The notes: a model not told the origin generated them from the letters alone. A stretch of 64,000 nucleotides of DNA from an uncultured Prevotella sp. (GCA_905234845.1 CAJOIW010000005.1:1-64000); one strand, 5' to 3'; counted from the first letter of the stretch, positions 45,622 to 54,431 are shown. Numbers and translations: made by a program.

Positions 45622-45732
45622 AGTAATAGTATATATTTTACTCGGTAATATATATACTTTTACTGAGTAATATATATACTTTTACTCGGTAATATATATA
45701 CTTTTACTCGGTAATATATATACTATTACTTG
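45622..45732. repeat. 22-bp AT-rich tandem repeat
   Basis: About five units of CTCGGTAATATATATACTTT plus TA, at 22-bp period (full units from 45641, 45663, 45685 and 45707; a partial one before). Each contains the near-palindrome GTAATATATATAC. The rest of 45554-45851 has no gene. Confidence 0.85.
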
Positions 45733-45851
45733 ATGAAACCTTGGCTTTCGCATTGTGAAGGGTTGTTGTTTACCACGTGATAGGTAAGTGATGGGATTGG
45801 TTGGAGTGGGAATACTGCTTATCAGCCGGTTTTTGTATTTCGGGGGGGAAA

Positions 45852-46508
45852 CTAAAAAACTATAAGTTTCTCTATTTCTTTCTCATAGGTGTTCATCACA
45901 AGACACAAGGGTTTGCCCCTTAAGTCATCGGTGACAGGAATGCTGAGATAGAGCCGCGAGGTGTAGTATTGCGGAACCGTGCCCTGATCGTGGAGCAGGT
46001 GCAGGGTTATCGTCTCTTCGTTTTCTGATTTTATCAAACCAATGCTCTGTATGGCCTCGGGGTCATCGGCCTTACCAGTCTTCAACAATAGTGAGAGATT
46101 AAGGTATTTCCCGTTCGTGCTGAGCCAGACGCTCTCAAGGTCTACTGGATCGGTTTTCTTTTCTCCCTCAAACTCTTCTTCGACAACGGGTCGAAGCACG
46201 GGCACACGGTTCACGGCAATGCTTTCCACTGTTTTCTCTCCAGTTGCAGTGCCATCGTGATAATAGATGAGGGCGCGATAGAGCGTATCGGCTTTCTCCG
46301 CCCACTTGGCAGTGACGTGGGGGGCGAAGTGAAGCGTCGTGCCATCATCTGTCGTGGCATGGTCGATGGTCTGCGCATCGATAGTGTGCACCTCGGCAAA
46401 GTCGGCCCGCAGGTAGGAGTATTCCCCGTCACCTGTATCGTAGGCATCATTGGTGCAGCCAGTCAATGCCAACAGCAACCCGATGGTCAACATTTTTCTA
46501 TATTTCAT
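45852..46508 (-). CDS. NigD-like lipoprotein
   Basis: A 218-residue lipoprotein beginning MKYRKMLTIGLLLALTGC, with lipobox LTGC (Cys 18) and acidic residues soon after, as in Bacteroidetes surface lipoproteins. The body matches NigD-like proteins: an OB-like N-terminal barrel with YSYLRADFAEVHT, and a C-terminal beta-sandwich with VDLESVWLSTNGKYLNLSLL and SRLYLSIPVTD. The function is unknown. The ATG at 46508 is chosen over an upstream one before the promoter (46545-46575). Confidence 0.82.
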   Translation of the reverse strand: MKYRKMLTIGLLLALTGCTNDAYDTGDGEYSYLRADFAEVHTIDAQTIDHATTDDGTTLHFAPHVTAKWAEKADTLYRALIYYHDGTATGEKTVESIAVNRVPVLRPVVEEEFEGEKKTDPVDLESVWLSTNGKYLNLSLLLKTGKADDPEAIQSIGLIKSENEETITLHLLHDQGTVPQYYTSRLYLSIPVTDDLRGKPLCLVMNTYEKEIEKLIVF

Positions 46509-46544
46509 GTTATTTATTCCTTTTGCTTCGTTCATTGACGGATA

Positions 46545-46575
46545 CAAAGATACGGCCATTTTGCCAATCTGACAA
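46545..46575 (-). promoter_or_regulatory. Promoter of the NigD-like gene
   Basis: On the minus strand TTG (46575-46573), 20 bases, TATCTTTG (46552-46545). Confidence 0.55.
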
Positions 46576-46626
46576 GAAAAATACAAAATAACTTACGGTT
46601 TTCTCGTTTGTGTGCCGAAAAATTTA

Positions 46627-46634
46627 TAATTTTG
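46627..46634 (+). promoter_or_regulatory. -7-like box upstream of the transporter gene
   Basis: TAATTTTG would start a transcript with a leader of about 215 bases carrying the stem-loop array at 46665-46855. Confidence 0.35.
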
Positions 46635-46664
46635 CAGGAGTTTTTATACTCTATAAAGAGTAAA

Positions 46665-46855
46665 AGGAAGGAGTTAACAGTAGTTATCGGGAGTTAACAG
46701 GCTTCCAGCCTGTTGGGGTATCGGACAAATGTTTTACAGCAGAAGTAATGTCCGTTAACTTCCATGAGCTACAGGCTCATTAACTTCGGCGGTCGAAGAC
46801 CGCTAACTTCCTATAACTCCTTGAACTCCATGTAACTCCTTATAAATAAAGAACT
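46665..46855. repeat. Stem-loop array with TTAACTCC/TTAACTTC linkers, second copy
   Basis: Hairpins CAGGCTTCCAGCCTG, ATGAGCTACAGGCTCAT and GCGGTCGAAGACCGC are joined by GTTAACTTC, GAGTTAACAG and ATAACTCC units. The array ends at the transporter start codon, and the same pattern lies between proB and proC. Confidence 0.65.
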
Positions 46856-48232
46856 ATGTCAGAAGAGAGAGCGAATTTTGGAAGTAAGATAGGCATTATC
46901 CTTGCCACCGCCGGCTCGGCCGTAGGGCTTGGCAATGTGTGGCGGTTTCCTTATATGACGGGGCAGAACGGCGGGGCAGCCTTCATTCTGATTTATGTGG
47001 CCTGCGTGCTACTGCTCGGTATCCCCTGTATGGTGAGCGAGTTCATCATCGGCCGTCACGGAGCCGCCAATACCGTGCGGGCTTACGAGAAGATTGTCTC
47101 ATCGCGGCGCACCCGACTCTCCAGACTTCTCTCCAAAGTCGGCTATTTAGGCGTACTCACGGGGTTTCTTATCTCGGGTTACTATGCCGTCGTCTCGGGC
47201 TGGTGCCTGCAATACATCTATGCCTCTCTTATGGGCGAATTAAAAGGCGACCCGACCTATATCGCCTCCTACTTTGAGCAATTCTCACAAGACCCGCTGC
47301 GCCCATTGTTCTGGACTGCGGTCATTCTGCTGATTTCTCATTTCATCATCATTCATGGCATACGCGGCGGCATCGAACGCGCTTCGAAGATGATGATGCC
47401 CACGCTCTTCGTGCTGCTAATCATCATTGTGGTGGCCTCTTGTCTGTTGCCAGGAGCTGGCAAGGGCATCAACTTCCTCTTTAAGCCCGATTTCTCGAAA
47501 GTAGACTCCAGTGTGTTCCTTGGTGCGCTCGGACAGTCGTTCTACTCGCTATCCATCGGCATGGGTTGCATCTGCACCTATGCCAGCTACTTCTCCCGAC
47601 AGACCAACCTGCTACGCTCCGCCGTGGAGATCTCCCTTGTCGACACGTTTATCGCCGTGCTCGCCGGACTGATGATCTTCCCCGCAGCATTCTCCGTAGG
47701 CGTACAACCCGACTCAGGACCGTCGCTCATCTTCATCACCCTGCCTAACATGTTCCAACAAGCCTTCACGTCGGTTCCCGTCGTGGGCTATATAGTCTCA
47801 CTACTCTTCTACACGCTCCTCTCTCTGGCAGCCATCACCTCGCTCATCTCACTCCATGAGGTGAACACGGCCTTCTTCACCGAGGAATTCAAAACCTCGC
47901 GCAAGTGGGGATCAACACTAGTGACCGTCATCTGCATCGTCTTCGGTATCTTCTGCTCGCTCTCTCTTGGCAAGACCGAATGGCTCCACATCGCAGGAAA
48001 GTCACTTTTCGACTGGTTCGACTTCATCTCAGGCCAGCTTCTGTTACCCATCGGGGGTCTTCTTACCTGTCTGCTGCTCGGATGGTATGTTCCGCGACAA
48101 ATCGTGCGCGACGAGTTCACTAACTGGGGGACACTTCGAGGCCGACTGTTCCATGTCTACCTTTTTGCCGTGCGCTTCATCTGCCCCATCGCCATCGTGG
48201 TAATATTCCTCGACCAACTGAACGTGATATGA
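46856..48232 (+). CDS. Neurotransmitter:sodium symporter family transporter
   Basis: A 458-residue protein with about 12 hydrophobic segments. The NSS signature at the start of TM1, GIILATAGSAVGLGNVWRFP and YMTGQNGGAAF, contains the sodium- and substrate-binding residues. Such LeuT-fold proteins import amino acids or related compounds with sodium. The specific substrate is unknown. The end overlaps the next gene. Confidence 0.93.
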   Translation: MSEERANFGSKIGIILATAGSAVGLGNVWRFPYMTGQNGGAAFILIYVACVLLLGIPCMVSEFIIGRHGAANTVRAYEKIVSSRRTRLSRLLSKVGYLGVLTGFLISGYYAVVSGWCLQYIYASLMGELKGDPTYIASYFEQFSQDPLRPLFWTAVILLISHFIIIHGIRGGIERASKMMMPTLFVLLIIIVVASCLLPGAGKGINFLFKPDFSKVDSSVFLGALGQSFYSLSIGMGCICTYASYFSRQTNLLRSAVEISLVDTFIAVLAGLMIFPAAFSVGVQPDSGPSLIFITLPNMFQQAFTSVPVVGYIVSLLFYTLLSLAAITSLISLHEVNTAFFTEEFKTSRKWGSTLVTVICIVFGIFCSLSLGKTEWLHIAGKSLFDWFDFISGQLLLPIGGLLTCLLLGWYVPRQIVRDEFTNWGTLRGRLFHVYLFAVRFICPIAIVVIFLDQLNVI

Positions 48233-49155
48233 TGTTCAAGGAGTTTTTCTATCTTCCAAAGTCCGACCGCCGTGTCATCATCGTACTACTTTTGGCCGTT
48301 GCCGTTGTGCTTTCTGCCTTTTTCCTCTTCAGCGGAGGAGAGAACAAAACCTCTGGCGGGCTAACCTCGGAAGATAGTACTGTGCCTACCATGTCGCCAG
48401 TAACCTCCCGCTATTACGCCCGCCAGCACAATCGTGGAAACTATCCACCGCATCAGTATTATTATAGTGAGGGTGGCGTACGACATGAGTTGTTTCCCTT
48501 TGACCCGAACACGGCAGACAGCACCCAACTGCTCCGCCTGGGACTGAAACCCTGGCAAGTAAAAAACATCTATAAATACCGTGCACGGGGAGGTGTCTAC
48601 CGTCAGCCGTCCGACTTCGCACGACTCTATGGGCTAACCGTTGACGACTACCGCCGACTGGAGCCCTACATCCGAATCGAGGGTGACTTCCGCCCTGCCG
48701 CCGAGGTCATCGCCACTGAGCAGACAGCTTCGCGCGACACCGTGATGTATCCCGTCAAGCTGAAACCTACCGAGCACATCAGCCTCAACACCGCCGACAC
48801 CGCACAACTGCGTAAGGTACCCGGCATTGGCCGCTACTATGCTCGCGAGATTGACCGTTACCGCCGACGGCTCGGAGGATTCGTCAGTGCGGAGCAACTG
48901 CTCGAGATAGAGAACTTTCCCGAGGAAGCCCTGCCCTATTTCACGGTGAACAGCAATCAAGTGAAACGCCTTAACCTGAATAAGCTCACGCTCAACCAAC
49001 TGAAGCAACATCCCTATCTCAACTTCTATCAGGCACGTGCTATCACCGACTACCGACGACTCAAAGGCCCCCTCAAAAGCCTCGACGACCTCAGCCTACT
49101 GCCCGACTTCACGCCACAAGACATTGCACGACTCAAACCATACGTAGAATTCTAA
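48229..49155 (+). CDS. Membrane-anchored helix-hairpin-helix protein (ComEA-like)
   Basis: A 308-residue protein with a transmembrane segment (residues 16-36, VIIVLLLAVAVVLSAFFLF) followed by three helix-hairpin-helix modules, each with an N-T-A-D or N-L-N-K start: FDPNTADSTQLLRLGLKPWQ, SLNTADTAQLRKVPGIGRYY and LNLNKLTLNQLKQHPYLNFY. Each ends in a D/L-x-R-L-x-P-Y type strand. ComEA-type proteins bind DNA in the periplasm during uptake; a role in DNA uptake here is possible but unsupported by neighbours. It starts within the transporter stop region. Confidence 0.85.
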   Translation: MMFKEFFYLPKSDRRVIIVLLLAVAVVLSAFFLFSGGENKTSGGLTSEDSTVPTMSPVTSRYYARQHNRGNYPPHQYYYSEGGVRHELFPFDPNTADSTQLLRLGLKPWQVKNIYKYRARGGVYRQPSDFARLYGLTVDDYRRLEPYIRIEGDFRPAAEVIATEQTASRDTVMYPVKLKPTEHISLNTADTAQLRKVPGIGRYYAREIDRYRRRLGGFVSAEQLLEIENFPEEALPYFTVNSNQVKRLNLNKLTLNQLKQHPYLNFYQARAITDYRRLKGPLKSLDDLSLLPDFTPQDIARLKPYVEF

Positions 49156-49186
49156 AAAGGAAAAAGAATAAATTCCGTTTTTTTCG

Positions 49187-49194
49187 TAACTTTG
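49187..49194 (+). promoter_or_regulatory. Upstream -7 box of the GH28 gene
   Basis: TAACTTTG, preceded by CGTTTTTTTCG; the same string CGTTTTTTCGTAACTTTGC recurs 80 bases downstream. Confidence 0.45.
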
Positions 49195-49214
49195 CGACAA
49201 AAGTCGCGAACTTA

Positions 49215-49275
49215 CTTAGCACTCGGAAACGTTCAAATTATATTTGGCATTTCACTCGTTTTTTCGTAACTTTGC
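49215..49275 (+). promoter_or_regulatory. Promoter-carrying dispersed repeat type 2, copy B (GH28 promoter)
   Basis: TTTG (49243-49246), 20 bases, TAACTTTG (49267-49274). The sequence around it (GCACTCGGAAA, TTCAAATTATATTTGGCATT, TTTCACTCG) resembles 8394-8455 upstream of pta. Confidence 0.6.
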
Positions 49276-49311
49276 ACTTGAATATAATATTGCTATTAAC
49301 GAAACATATTT

Positions 49312-51303
49312 ATGAAAAGATTTAGTCTTCTTTTATGGATTGCCGTTCTTCCGGTTTGCCTGTCGGCACAGGTGAGCCCGACATTGCCAGAAGAGCCTGC
49401 ATTTCCCACTAATCCGGTGGTGTATGATGTGAGAACCTATGGCGCGATAGGCGACGGCACGACGGACGACACAGATGCCATACAGGCTGCTATCGACGAT
49501 TGTGCCCAAGCAAGCAACGGGGGCGTCGTACTGCTCTCTGGCGGAAAGACATACCTGACAAAGACTATTTACCTGAAGTCGAACATGACTTTTAAGATAG
49601 ACGAGAACACGACCATCAAGTGCACGGGCAACAAAGACGACTTTCCTTATCAGACCGTAGACACTGACAACTTTCCCGGATGGGGTAGCTCCACTAAAGA
49701 CGCCAGGGCCTTTATCTTCGCATATAAGGCGGAAAACCTTCGCATAACCGGTCCGGGAACTATCGACGGCAATGGTCATGCTCCCGCCTTCGAGGGTTTC
49801 TCCATCACCGAAACCGACAGGCCTATTCCCCTGTTCATGGTGATGTGTAATAAGGTAATGGTCGATCATCTGCTGTTGAAAGACGGGGCGATGTGGAACG
49901 TTGTTCCGATGGACACCGATAATTTCACAATGAGAAATGTGGATATCGACGCGAATATTATTGCCAACAGAGACGGTATCGACATTTGCGACTGTCATAA
50001 GGTTTTGATTGAAGACTGTACGTTCTACACCGACGACGATGCCATTTGCCCGAAAAGCGGAACGGCACGGGGAGTCGAGGACGTCACTGTGCGCAACTGC
50101 CACATCAACAAGTCGGGACGAGCCAATGGCATCAAGTTCGGAACGATGAGCTACGGAGGTTTCAAACGGATGCTCTTCCATGATATAACCATGCAGGACG
50201 TGAACCTGTGCGGAATAGCGGTAGAGGCTGTCGACGGCGCTGAAATAGAGAACATTGAATTCCGTGACATCACGATGGACAACTGCGGAACGCCTTTCTT
50301 CATCATCTGTGGAAACCGAGGCAAAACCTCATGGGGCGGTGCTAAGCGCTATGGGAAAATCAACAATATACTCGTGAAGAATGTCAAGGCGAAGAACAAC
50401 CGTTTCAATTACGGCACTATCGTCTCGGGTACTCATAGCGGAGGACGTAGGATGAGAGTGAGCAATATCACATTCGACAACCTCGAGATGACCTTCACCG
50501 GAGGTATCCAAGAAATTCCCTCCACGCCAGGAGAGTACAGCGGATGGTATCCGGAATGCGACATGTGGGGCACGCTGCCTGCTGTCGGCTTCTTCGTGCG
50601 CCATGCCGATAATGTGGTCTTCAGAGACTGTCAATTCACTGTGCAGCCCTATGATGCGAGAGAATTCTTTGTCACCAATGACGCCACAATGAGTGAAGAG
50701 AACTGTGAGGTTAAGGTCAACAAGATGGAGAATGTGGCTAATGAGCACACCTGGCTCTCTGACGGAGGTATCAGCGCCGACGCACGCTTCAGACTTTGGG
50801 ACGGCGACACGTCAGAAGGGTGCGGTGTCAATACAAAGAAGTTGAACATCTATTTCGACCTGTCAAAGTATTACAGGACTCCTGTCAATCTCTCGGGAGC
50901 CTGCATCTGGCAGGATGGATCGGGAGCACATGTGGACAGATGGAAAGTTATGGTATGGGACGAAGTGGGAAAATGGAATAACATCTTGGTTCGTAACAAT
51001 TGGATAGACGTGATGGACATGAAAGAATGTCCCATAGCAGGGTATTCCTATGCCGACTTCAAAGTACCTGCCACCAAAATACGTTTGTATGTAGAGTGTG
51101 ACACCGGCAACGCCAATCTGCATGAGTTCAACCTGTACAGCAATAACTGTCGGCTATTAACCGACGGCATCAACGAAGTCACATACTACCCCAGCACCCA
51201 GAAGAAAATCTATTCACTCGATGGCCGAATCGTTGCCCACGATAATACAGACAACCTACCGCCAGGAATCTTTATTAAAGACGGCAAGAAGATTGTAAAA
51301 TAA
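49312..51303 (+). CDS. Secreted GH28-like polygalacturonase
   Basis: A 663-residue protein. Signal peptide residues 1-19; pectate-lyase-like beta-helix domain starting YDVRTYGAIGDGTTDDTDAI. The catalytic aspartates of GH28 are visible in ANRDGIDICDCHKV and YTDDDAICPKSG; the usual RIK segment corresponds to RANGIKFGTMSYGG, while the classic GHG is not evident. Residues from about 490 form a discoidin-like beta sandwich (WLSDGGISADARFRLWDGD), and the end, KIYSLDGRIVAHDN to PPGIFIKDGKK, resembles a sorting domain. It probably cleaves galacturonan or rhamnogalacturonan. Confidence 0.85.
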   Translation: MKRFSLLLWIAVLPVCLSAQVSPTLPEEPAFPTNPVVYDVRTYGAIGDGTTDDTDAIQAAIDDCAQASNGGVVLLSGGKTYLTKTIYLKSNMTFKIDENTTIKCTGNKDDFPYQTVDTDNFPGWGSSTKDARAFIFAYKAENLRITGPGTIDGNGHAPAFEGFSITETDRPIPLFMVMCNKVMVDHLLLKDGAMWNVVPMDTDNFTMRNVDIDANIIANRDGIDICDCHKVLIEDCTFYTDDDAICPKSGTARGVEDVTVRNCHINKSGRANGIKFGTMSYGGFKRMLFHDITMQDVNLCGIAVEAVDGAEIENIEFRDITMDNCGTPFFIICGNRGKTSWGGAKRYGKINNILVKNVKAKNNRFNYGTIVSGTHSGGRRMRVSNITFDNLEMTFTGGIQEIPSTPGEYSGWYPECDMWGTLPAVGFFVRHADNVVFRDCQFTVQPYDAREFFVTNDATMSEENCEVKVNKMENVANEHTWLSDGGISADARFRLWDGDTSEGCGVNTKKLNIYFDLSKYYRTPVNLSGACIWQDGSGAHVDRWKVMVWDEVGKWNNILVRNNWIDVMDMKECPIAGYSYADFKVPATKIRLYVECDTGNANLHEFNLYSNNCRLLTDGINEVTYYPSTQKKIYSLDGRIVAHDNTDNLPPGIFIKDGKKIVK

Positions 51304-51361
51304 ACTCATTCACTTCACCGACACCATTCTTCCCAAAGTTTAGAACTTTAAATACCATGAT

Positions 51362-53806
51362 ATGATGAGTAAGATAAAATTTTTGTTATTACAGAGTTTA
51401 CTATTCGTAAACAGTGGTATAGTAACTGCCCAGACCTATGTCAATCCGGTGTTGCGCGGTGTTGCCGATGCCGGCGTCATCCGCTACGGCGGAAAATACT
51501 ATATGGGCGGTGTGGCTACAATGGGCGACTTCTTCATCAGCAGCGACCTCACTCACTGGGATGAACGCAAGCACGTCTACGACTTCGATACCGACTACAA
51601 CAAAGGCACTGGCGCAGGCAACAACCAGGTACACTCCGACGACATCATCTATAGCGGCGGACTGTTCCACCTGCTGTTCTCGGCAAACTACTGGGGCAAA
51701 GACCGCCATATCGTTCACATCGTTCATGCCACATCGCCACACATCGAAGGCCCGTTCACCGAGGTGCGCGACGACCAGTGGATGGAAAACCGCATCGACC
51801 CGCAGGTGTTCTGCGACGAAGACGGCCGACACTACCTCTATATGGTGAAATTCACCGACGGCAACACCATCTGGGCCCGCCCCATGAACCCCGATTTCTC
51901 GTTTGCGGGAGAGGCGCAGCAGCAGTTCTCGTCGCAACCCGGCACATGGGAGACGATGGACAACCGCGTGGCCGAAGGGCCGTTTGTCATCAAATATCAC
52001 GGTCGCTACTACATGATGTACAACGCCAACCACACCGCCGCAGAGTATGGCAACTACCGACTGGGCGTGTGCGAGGCCGACAGTCCGATGGGGTTTAACC
52101 CCGGCGGGAAGTATCCGTGGCCGGTGGTGAGCCCGCAGACCGAGCTGCTCGAGAACACGTTCACCGACCTGATGCGCTATGGCAGCAAGGGCTACAACGC
52201 CATCGACCTCAATGCCGACACCATCAGGTTCACCGTCGACGATGAGCTACACCCCACCGACCTCCGCCTGAAATTCGCACAACGCGGTGGTGTCAGCATC
52301 AGCCTGAATGGTCATACTATTGAAGCCCCCTCCGACTCCCCCCACTGGGGGAGGGGTGGGGTTTACAGTCTGATTACCATTCCTGCCGACTGGATACATA
52401 CTGGCGTCAACGAGTTCACCATCAGCAAGGAGAAAGGCCGGTTGGTGGCCCTGGCACTCTACGACACATCGGAGCAGCCATGTCCCTTCACCGATGGCCC
52501 GCTGCTCCTCACACCCGGACAGCCCAACATCGTACGCGGACCAAACGGCTGGCAATGGTGGCTGTCATATATGGCAAACGAAGGTTTCCAACGCCACCAA
52601 TTCATCGACCGCATACATTTCGTCAACGACCAACTGACGGTCGATGGTATCAGTGGGCACAACACTCCCGCCCGTCCAGTACCCGCCCGTCCACAATACG
52701 AGGGAACGTCCGTCGACAGCATTCCCGAGGCCGACAGCTATCTGCTCGAGGCTACCGCACGCCTCTCAGAAAACGCCCCCGCCGAGGTTTGGCGCATAGA
52801 GAAGAACCATACCCTATTAAACGTATGGAAAAACCATGTGAAAGTGGTAGACAACCAGCCTGCCCCCACGAATCTGCGGCAGCTGATCCAGCAGGCAGCA
52901 CAGCGCTATCATATTGACTATCTGTCGTTCAACGAGGGATGGGACGAGTTCTCTCCCTCAGGGGGAGGAATCGGAGGGGGCTTCAGCGGCTGGCAAGGAC
53001 TTACTGCTAATCAACGCGGACTGGTACTTACCACAGGAGCATGGATGAAAGGCTCGGCAGCCAACAACTACGAGTTCTCCGTCTGCTTCGACAACCGCAC
53101 GCCCGACCGCGGCAATTATGGTGTTTATGCCGCTTATCAAGATGCGAGAAACTTCGTCAAGATAACCATCGACGCCAATAACCGACAACTCATCAGTGAA
53201 TACTGCCGTAAAGGAAAAACCACACGCGCCACACATCCGCTCACCTATACCGACGTGCATTATCCTGACATCAAGTACACCGACAGCTTTGAGAAACAAT
53301 ACCGCTTCAGCTCACCAACCTACGTGAGTGAGGTGTGGTATCCACATCTCGATGCCGATAACGACACCTACGCCCGTGAGCTATCGCTCAAAGAGGCTGC
53401 CCAGCGAGCTTACAACGATGACATGGCAGCACAAATGACACTCGAATACCTTGATAGCGACGATAACGACCGATGGAAATCCATCTCCTACAACAACGCC
53501 GAAAGCAACCACCGAGCTTGGCAGCGCGTCACCTTCCCTGCCGTTAAGACCACAGCACTCCGGCTCATCAATCGCGATCCGCGACTCAACAACCGATTAG
53601 TCTACCAGCTCAAAACCACACGCGACTTTGAGGCCTCTCAGCAGCTGCGCATAGAAAGACGCGCAAAGACGATTCAGGTGTTTGTAGGTACCCGACTCTT
53701 CGACACCATAACACTCACCAGCGATGCACCCACACGTATCGGACTGCATGCCGACGGACAAGCAGACGTTTCCGTCAGGAACAATCTCTATTACCCCATA
53801 TTCTAA
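51362..53806 (+). CDS. Secreted GH43-like glycosidase with in-frame palindromic inserts
   Basis: An 814-residue protein. Signal peptide (residues 1-23), then a five-bladed propeller like GH43: VADAGVIRYGGKYYMGGVAT with the general-base aspartate, HSDDIIYSGGLFHLLFS, ENRIDPQVFCDEDGRHYL and VAEGPFVIKYHGRYYMMYN with the acid glutamate. A carbohydrate-binding-like module and a C-terminal laminin-G-like region follow. Two stretches, APSDSPHWGRGG and SPSGGGIGGG, are encoded by GC-rich palindromes that look inserted in frame. It is likely an arabinosidase/xylosidase-type enzyme; specificity is uncertain. Confidence 0.85.
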   Translation: MMSKIKFLLLQSLLFVNSGIVTAQTYVNPVLRGVADAGVIRYGGKYYMGGVATMGDFFISSDLTHWDERKHVYDFDTDYNKGTGAGNNQVHSDDIIYSGGLFHLLFSANYWGKDRHIVHIVHATSPHIEGPFTEVRDDQWMENRIDPQVFCDEDGRHYLYMVKFTDGNTIWARPMNPDFSFAGEAQQQFSSQPGTWETMDNRVAEGPFVIKYHGRYYMMYNANHTAAEYGNYRLGVCEADSPMGFNPGGKYPWPVVSPQTELLENTFTDLMRYGSKGYNAIDLNADTIRFTVDDELHPTDLRLKFAQRGGVSISLNGHTIEAPSDSPHWGRGGVYSLITIPADWIHTGVNEFTISKEKGRLVALALYDTSEQPCPFTDGPLLLTPGQPNIVRGPNGWQWWLSYMANEGFQRHQFIDRIHFVNDQLTVDGISGHNTPARPVPARPQYEGTSVDSIPEADSYLLEATARLSENAPAEVWRIEKNHTLLNVWKNHVKVVDNQPAPTNLRQLIQQAAQRYHIDYLSFNEGWDEFSPSGGGIGGGFSGWQGLTANQRGLVLTTGAWMKGSAANNYEFSVCFDNRTPDRGNYGVYAAYQDARNFVKITIDANNRQLISEYCRKGKTTRATHPLTYTDVHYPDIKYTDSFEKQYRFSSPTYVSEVWYPHLDADNDTYARELSLKEAAQRAYNDDMAAQMTLEYLDSDDNDRWKSISYNNAESNHRAWQRVTFPAVKTTALRLINRDPRLNNRLVYQLKTTRDFEASQQLRIERRAKTIQVFVGTRLFDTITLTSDAPTRIGLHADGQADVSVRNNLYYPIF
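52323..52361. repeat. In-frame GC-rich palindrome in the GH43 gene, copy 1
   Basis: The string CCCCCTCCGACTCCCCCCAC runs on as TGGGGGAGGGGTGGGG. It encodes APSDSPHWGRGG between the strand SLNGHTIE and VYSLITI. The reverse complement closely matches 52951-52984. Confidence 0.65.
52951..52984. repeat. In-frame GC-rich palindrome in the GH43 gene, copy 2
   Basis: CTCTCCCTCAGGGGGAGGAA then TCGGAGGGGGCTTC. It encodes SPSGGGIGGG and is the opposite orientation of copy 1. Confidence 0.6.
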
Positions 53807-53928
53807 CCTCTCGTCACCACAAACCTTTCCTTAGTATCGCCTGAACTCCCGTACTACCAAGAAATTTATGCAAAATCAGGACTCACCAGTAAATCTTATC
53901 AACCAACGGAACGAATAAATAGCATCAT

Positions 53929-53960
53929 ATTGTTCCTAAAATCATAAAAATAGGAACAAT
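53929..53960. terminator. Hairpin downstream of the GH43 gene
   Basis: ATTGTTCCTA (53929-53938) and TAGGAACAAT (53951-53960) form a perfect 10-bp stem. The rest of 53807-54080 holds no gene. Confidence 0.5.
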
Positions 53961-54080
53961 AATAAGAGCATTTCCACATTATTAAGAGGAAATAGGACTT
54001 AATGGTCAAAATGGTTGGTAAAAAACAAAAAGAAAACCCGACTCAGGAAAATTCCATCATCGGGCTAATGAAAGGAGGAG

Positions 54081-54153
54081 TGGTACCTCCAGGAATCGAA
54101 CCGGGGACACACGGATTTTCAGTCCGATGCTCTACCAACTGAGCTAAGGCACC
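54081..54153 (-). tRNA. tRNA-Phe (GAA)
   Basis: A 73-nt cloverleaf with acceptor GGTGCCT/AGGTACC, D-arm GCTC-AGTTGGTA-GAGC, anticodon loop CTGAAAA (anticodon GAA) and T-loop TTCGATT. CCA is not encoded. The T-stem has one C-T mismatch in my reading. Confidence 0.93.
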
Positions 54154-54185
54154 ATATTGTTCGCACTTCCTTTCGTAAGCGGGTG

Positions 54186-54217
54186 CAAAGTTACGGTAAA
54201 TTTGTCAGTCCTGCAAA
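54186..54217 (-). promoter_or_regulatory. tRNA-Phe promoter
   Basis: On the minus strand TTTG (54217-54214), 20 bases, TAACTTTG (54193-54186). Confidence 0.6.
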
Positions 54218-54294
54218 TTTTTCCGCAAAAAAATTTGATGAAGCCCGAAAAAACACCATTTCCCATGCGCTTTGCTTACTTTTTCTTTAAAAAA

Positions 54295-54326
54295 TTTGTC
54301 AGTATAACTTTTTTGCCGTACCTTTG
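54295..54326 (+). promoter_or_regulatory. tRNA-Pro promoter
   Basis: TTTG (54295-54298), 20 bases, TACCTTTG (54319-54326), 32 bases before the tRNA. Confidence 0.65.
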
Positions 54327-54358
54327 CATCCGCTTTCCACACTCGTGTGGTTGGCTTT

Positions 54359-54431
54359 CGGGATGTAGCGCAGTTGGTAGCGCACTACGTTCGGGACGTA
54401 GGGGTCGGGCGTTCGAGTCGCCTCATCCCGA
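54359..54431 (+). tRNA. tRNA-Pro (CGG)
   Basis: Acceptor CGGGATG/CATCCCG with discriminator A, D-arm GCGC-AGTTGGTA-GCGC, anticodon stem CTACG/CGTAG with loop TTCGGGA (anticodon CGG), T-arm GGGCG-TTCGAGT-CGCCT. CCA is not encoded. A short AGAGCAACAACTTGTTGCTCT hairpin terminator follows at about 54447-54467. Confidence 0.93.

Noticed and set aside
45622..45732. Possible CRISPR array
   Set aside because: The 22-bp units are contiguous, with no unique spacers and no cas genes nearby; it is a tandem repeat.
49312..51303. Pectate lyase instead of GH28
   Set aside because: The right-handed beta-helix is shared, but the paired aspartates (NRDGID and DDDA) are of the GH28 type.
54359..54431. tRNA-Pro 3' end as the attachment site of the element
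   Set aside because: No segment of the tRNA is repeated at the right end; the repeat TTGGCGATA lies about 670 bases downstream in the structured RNA.
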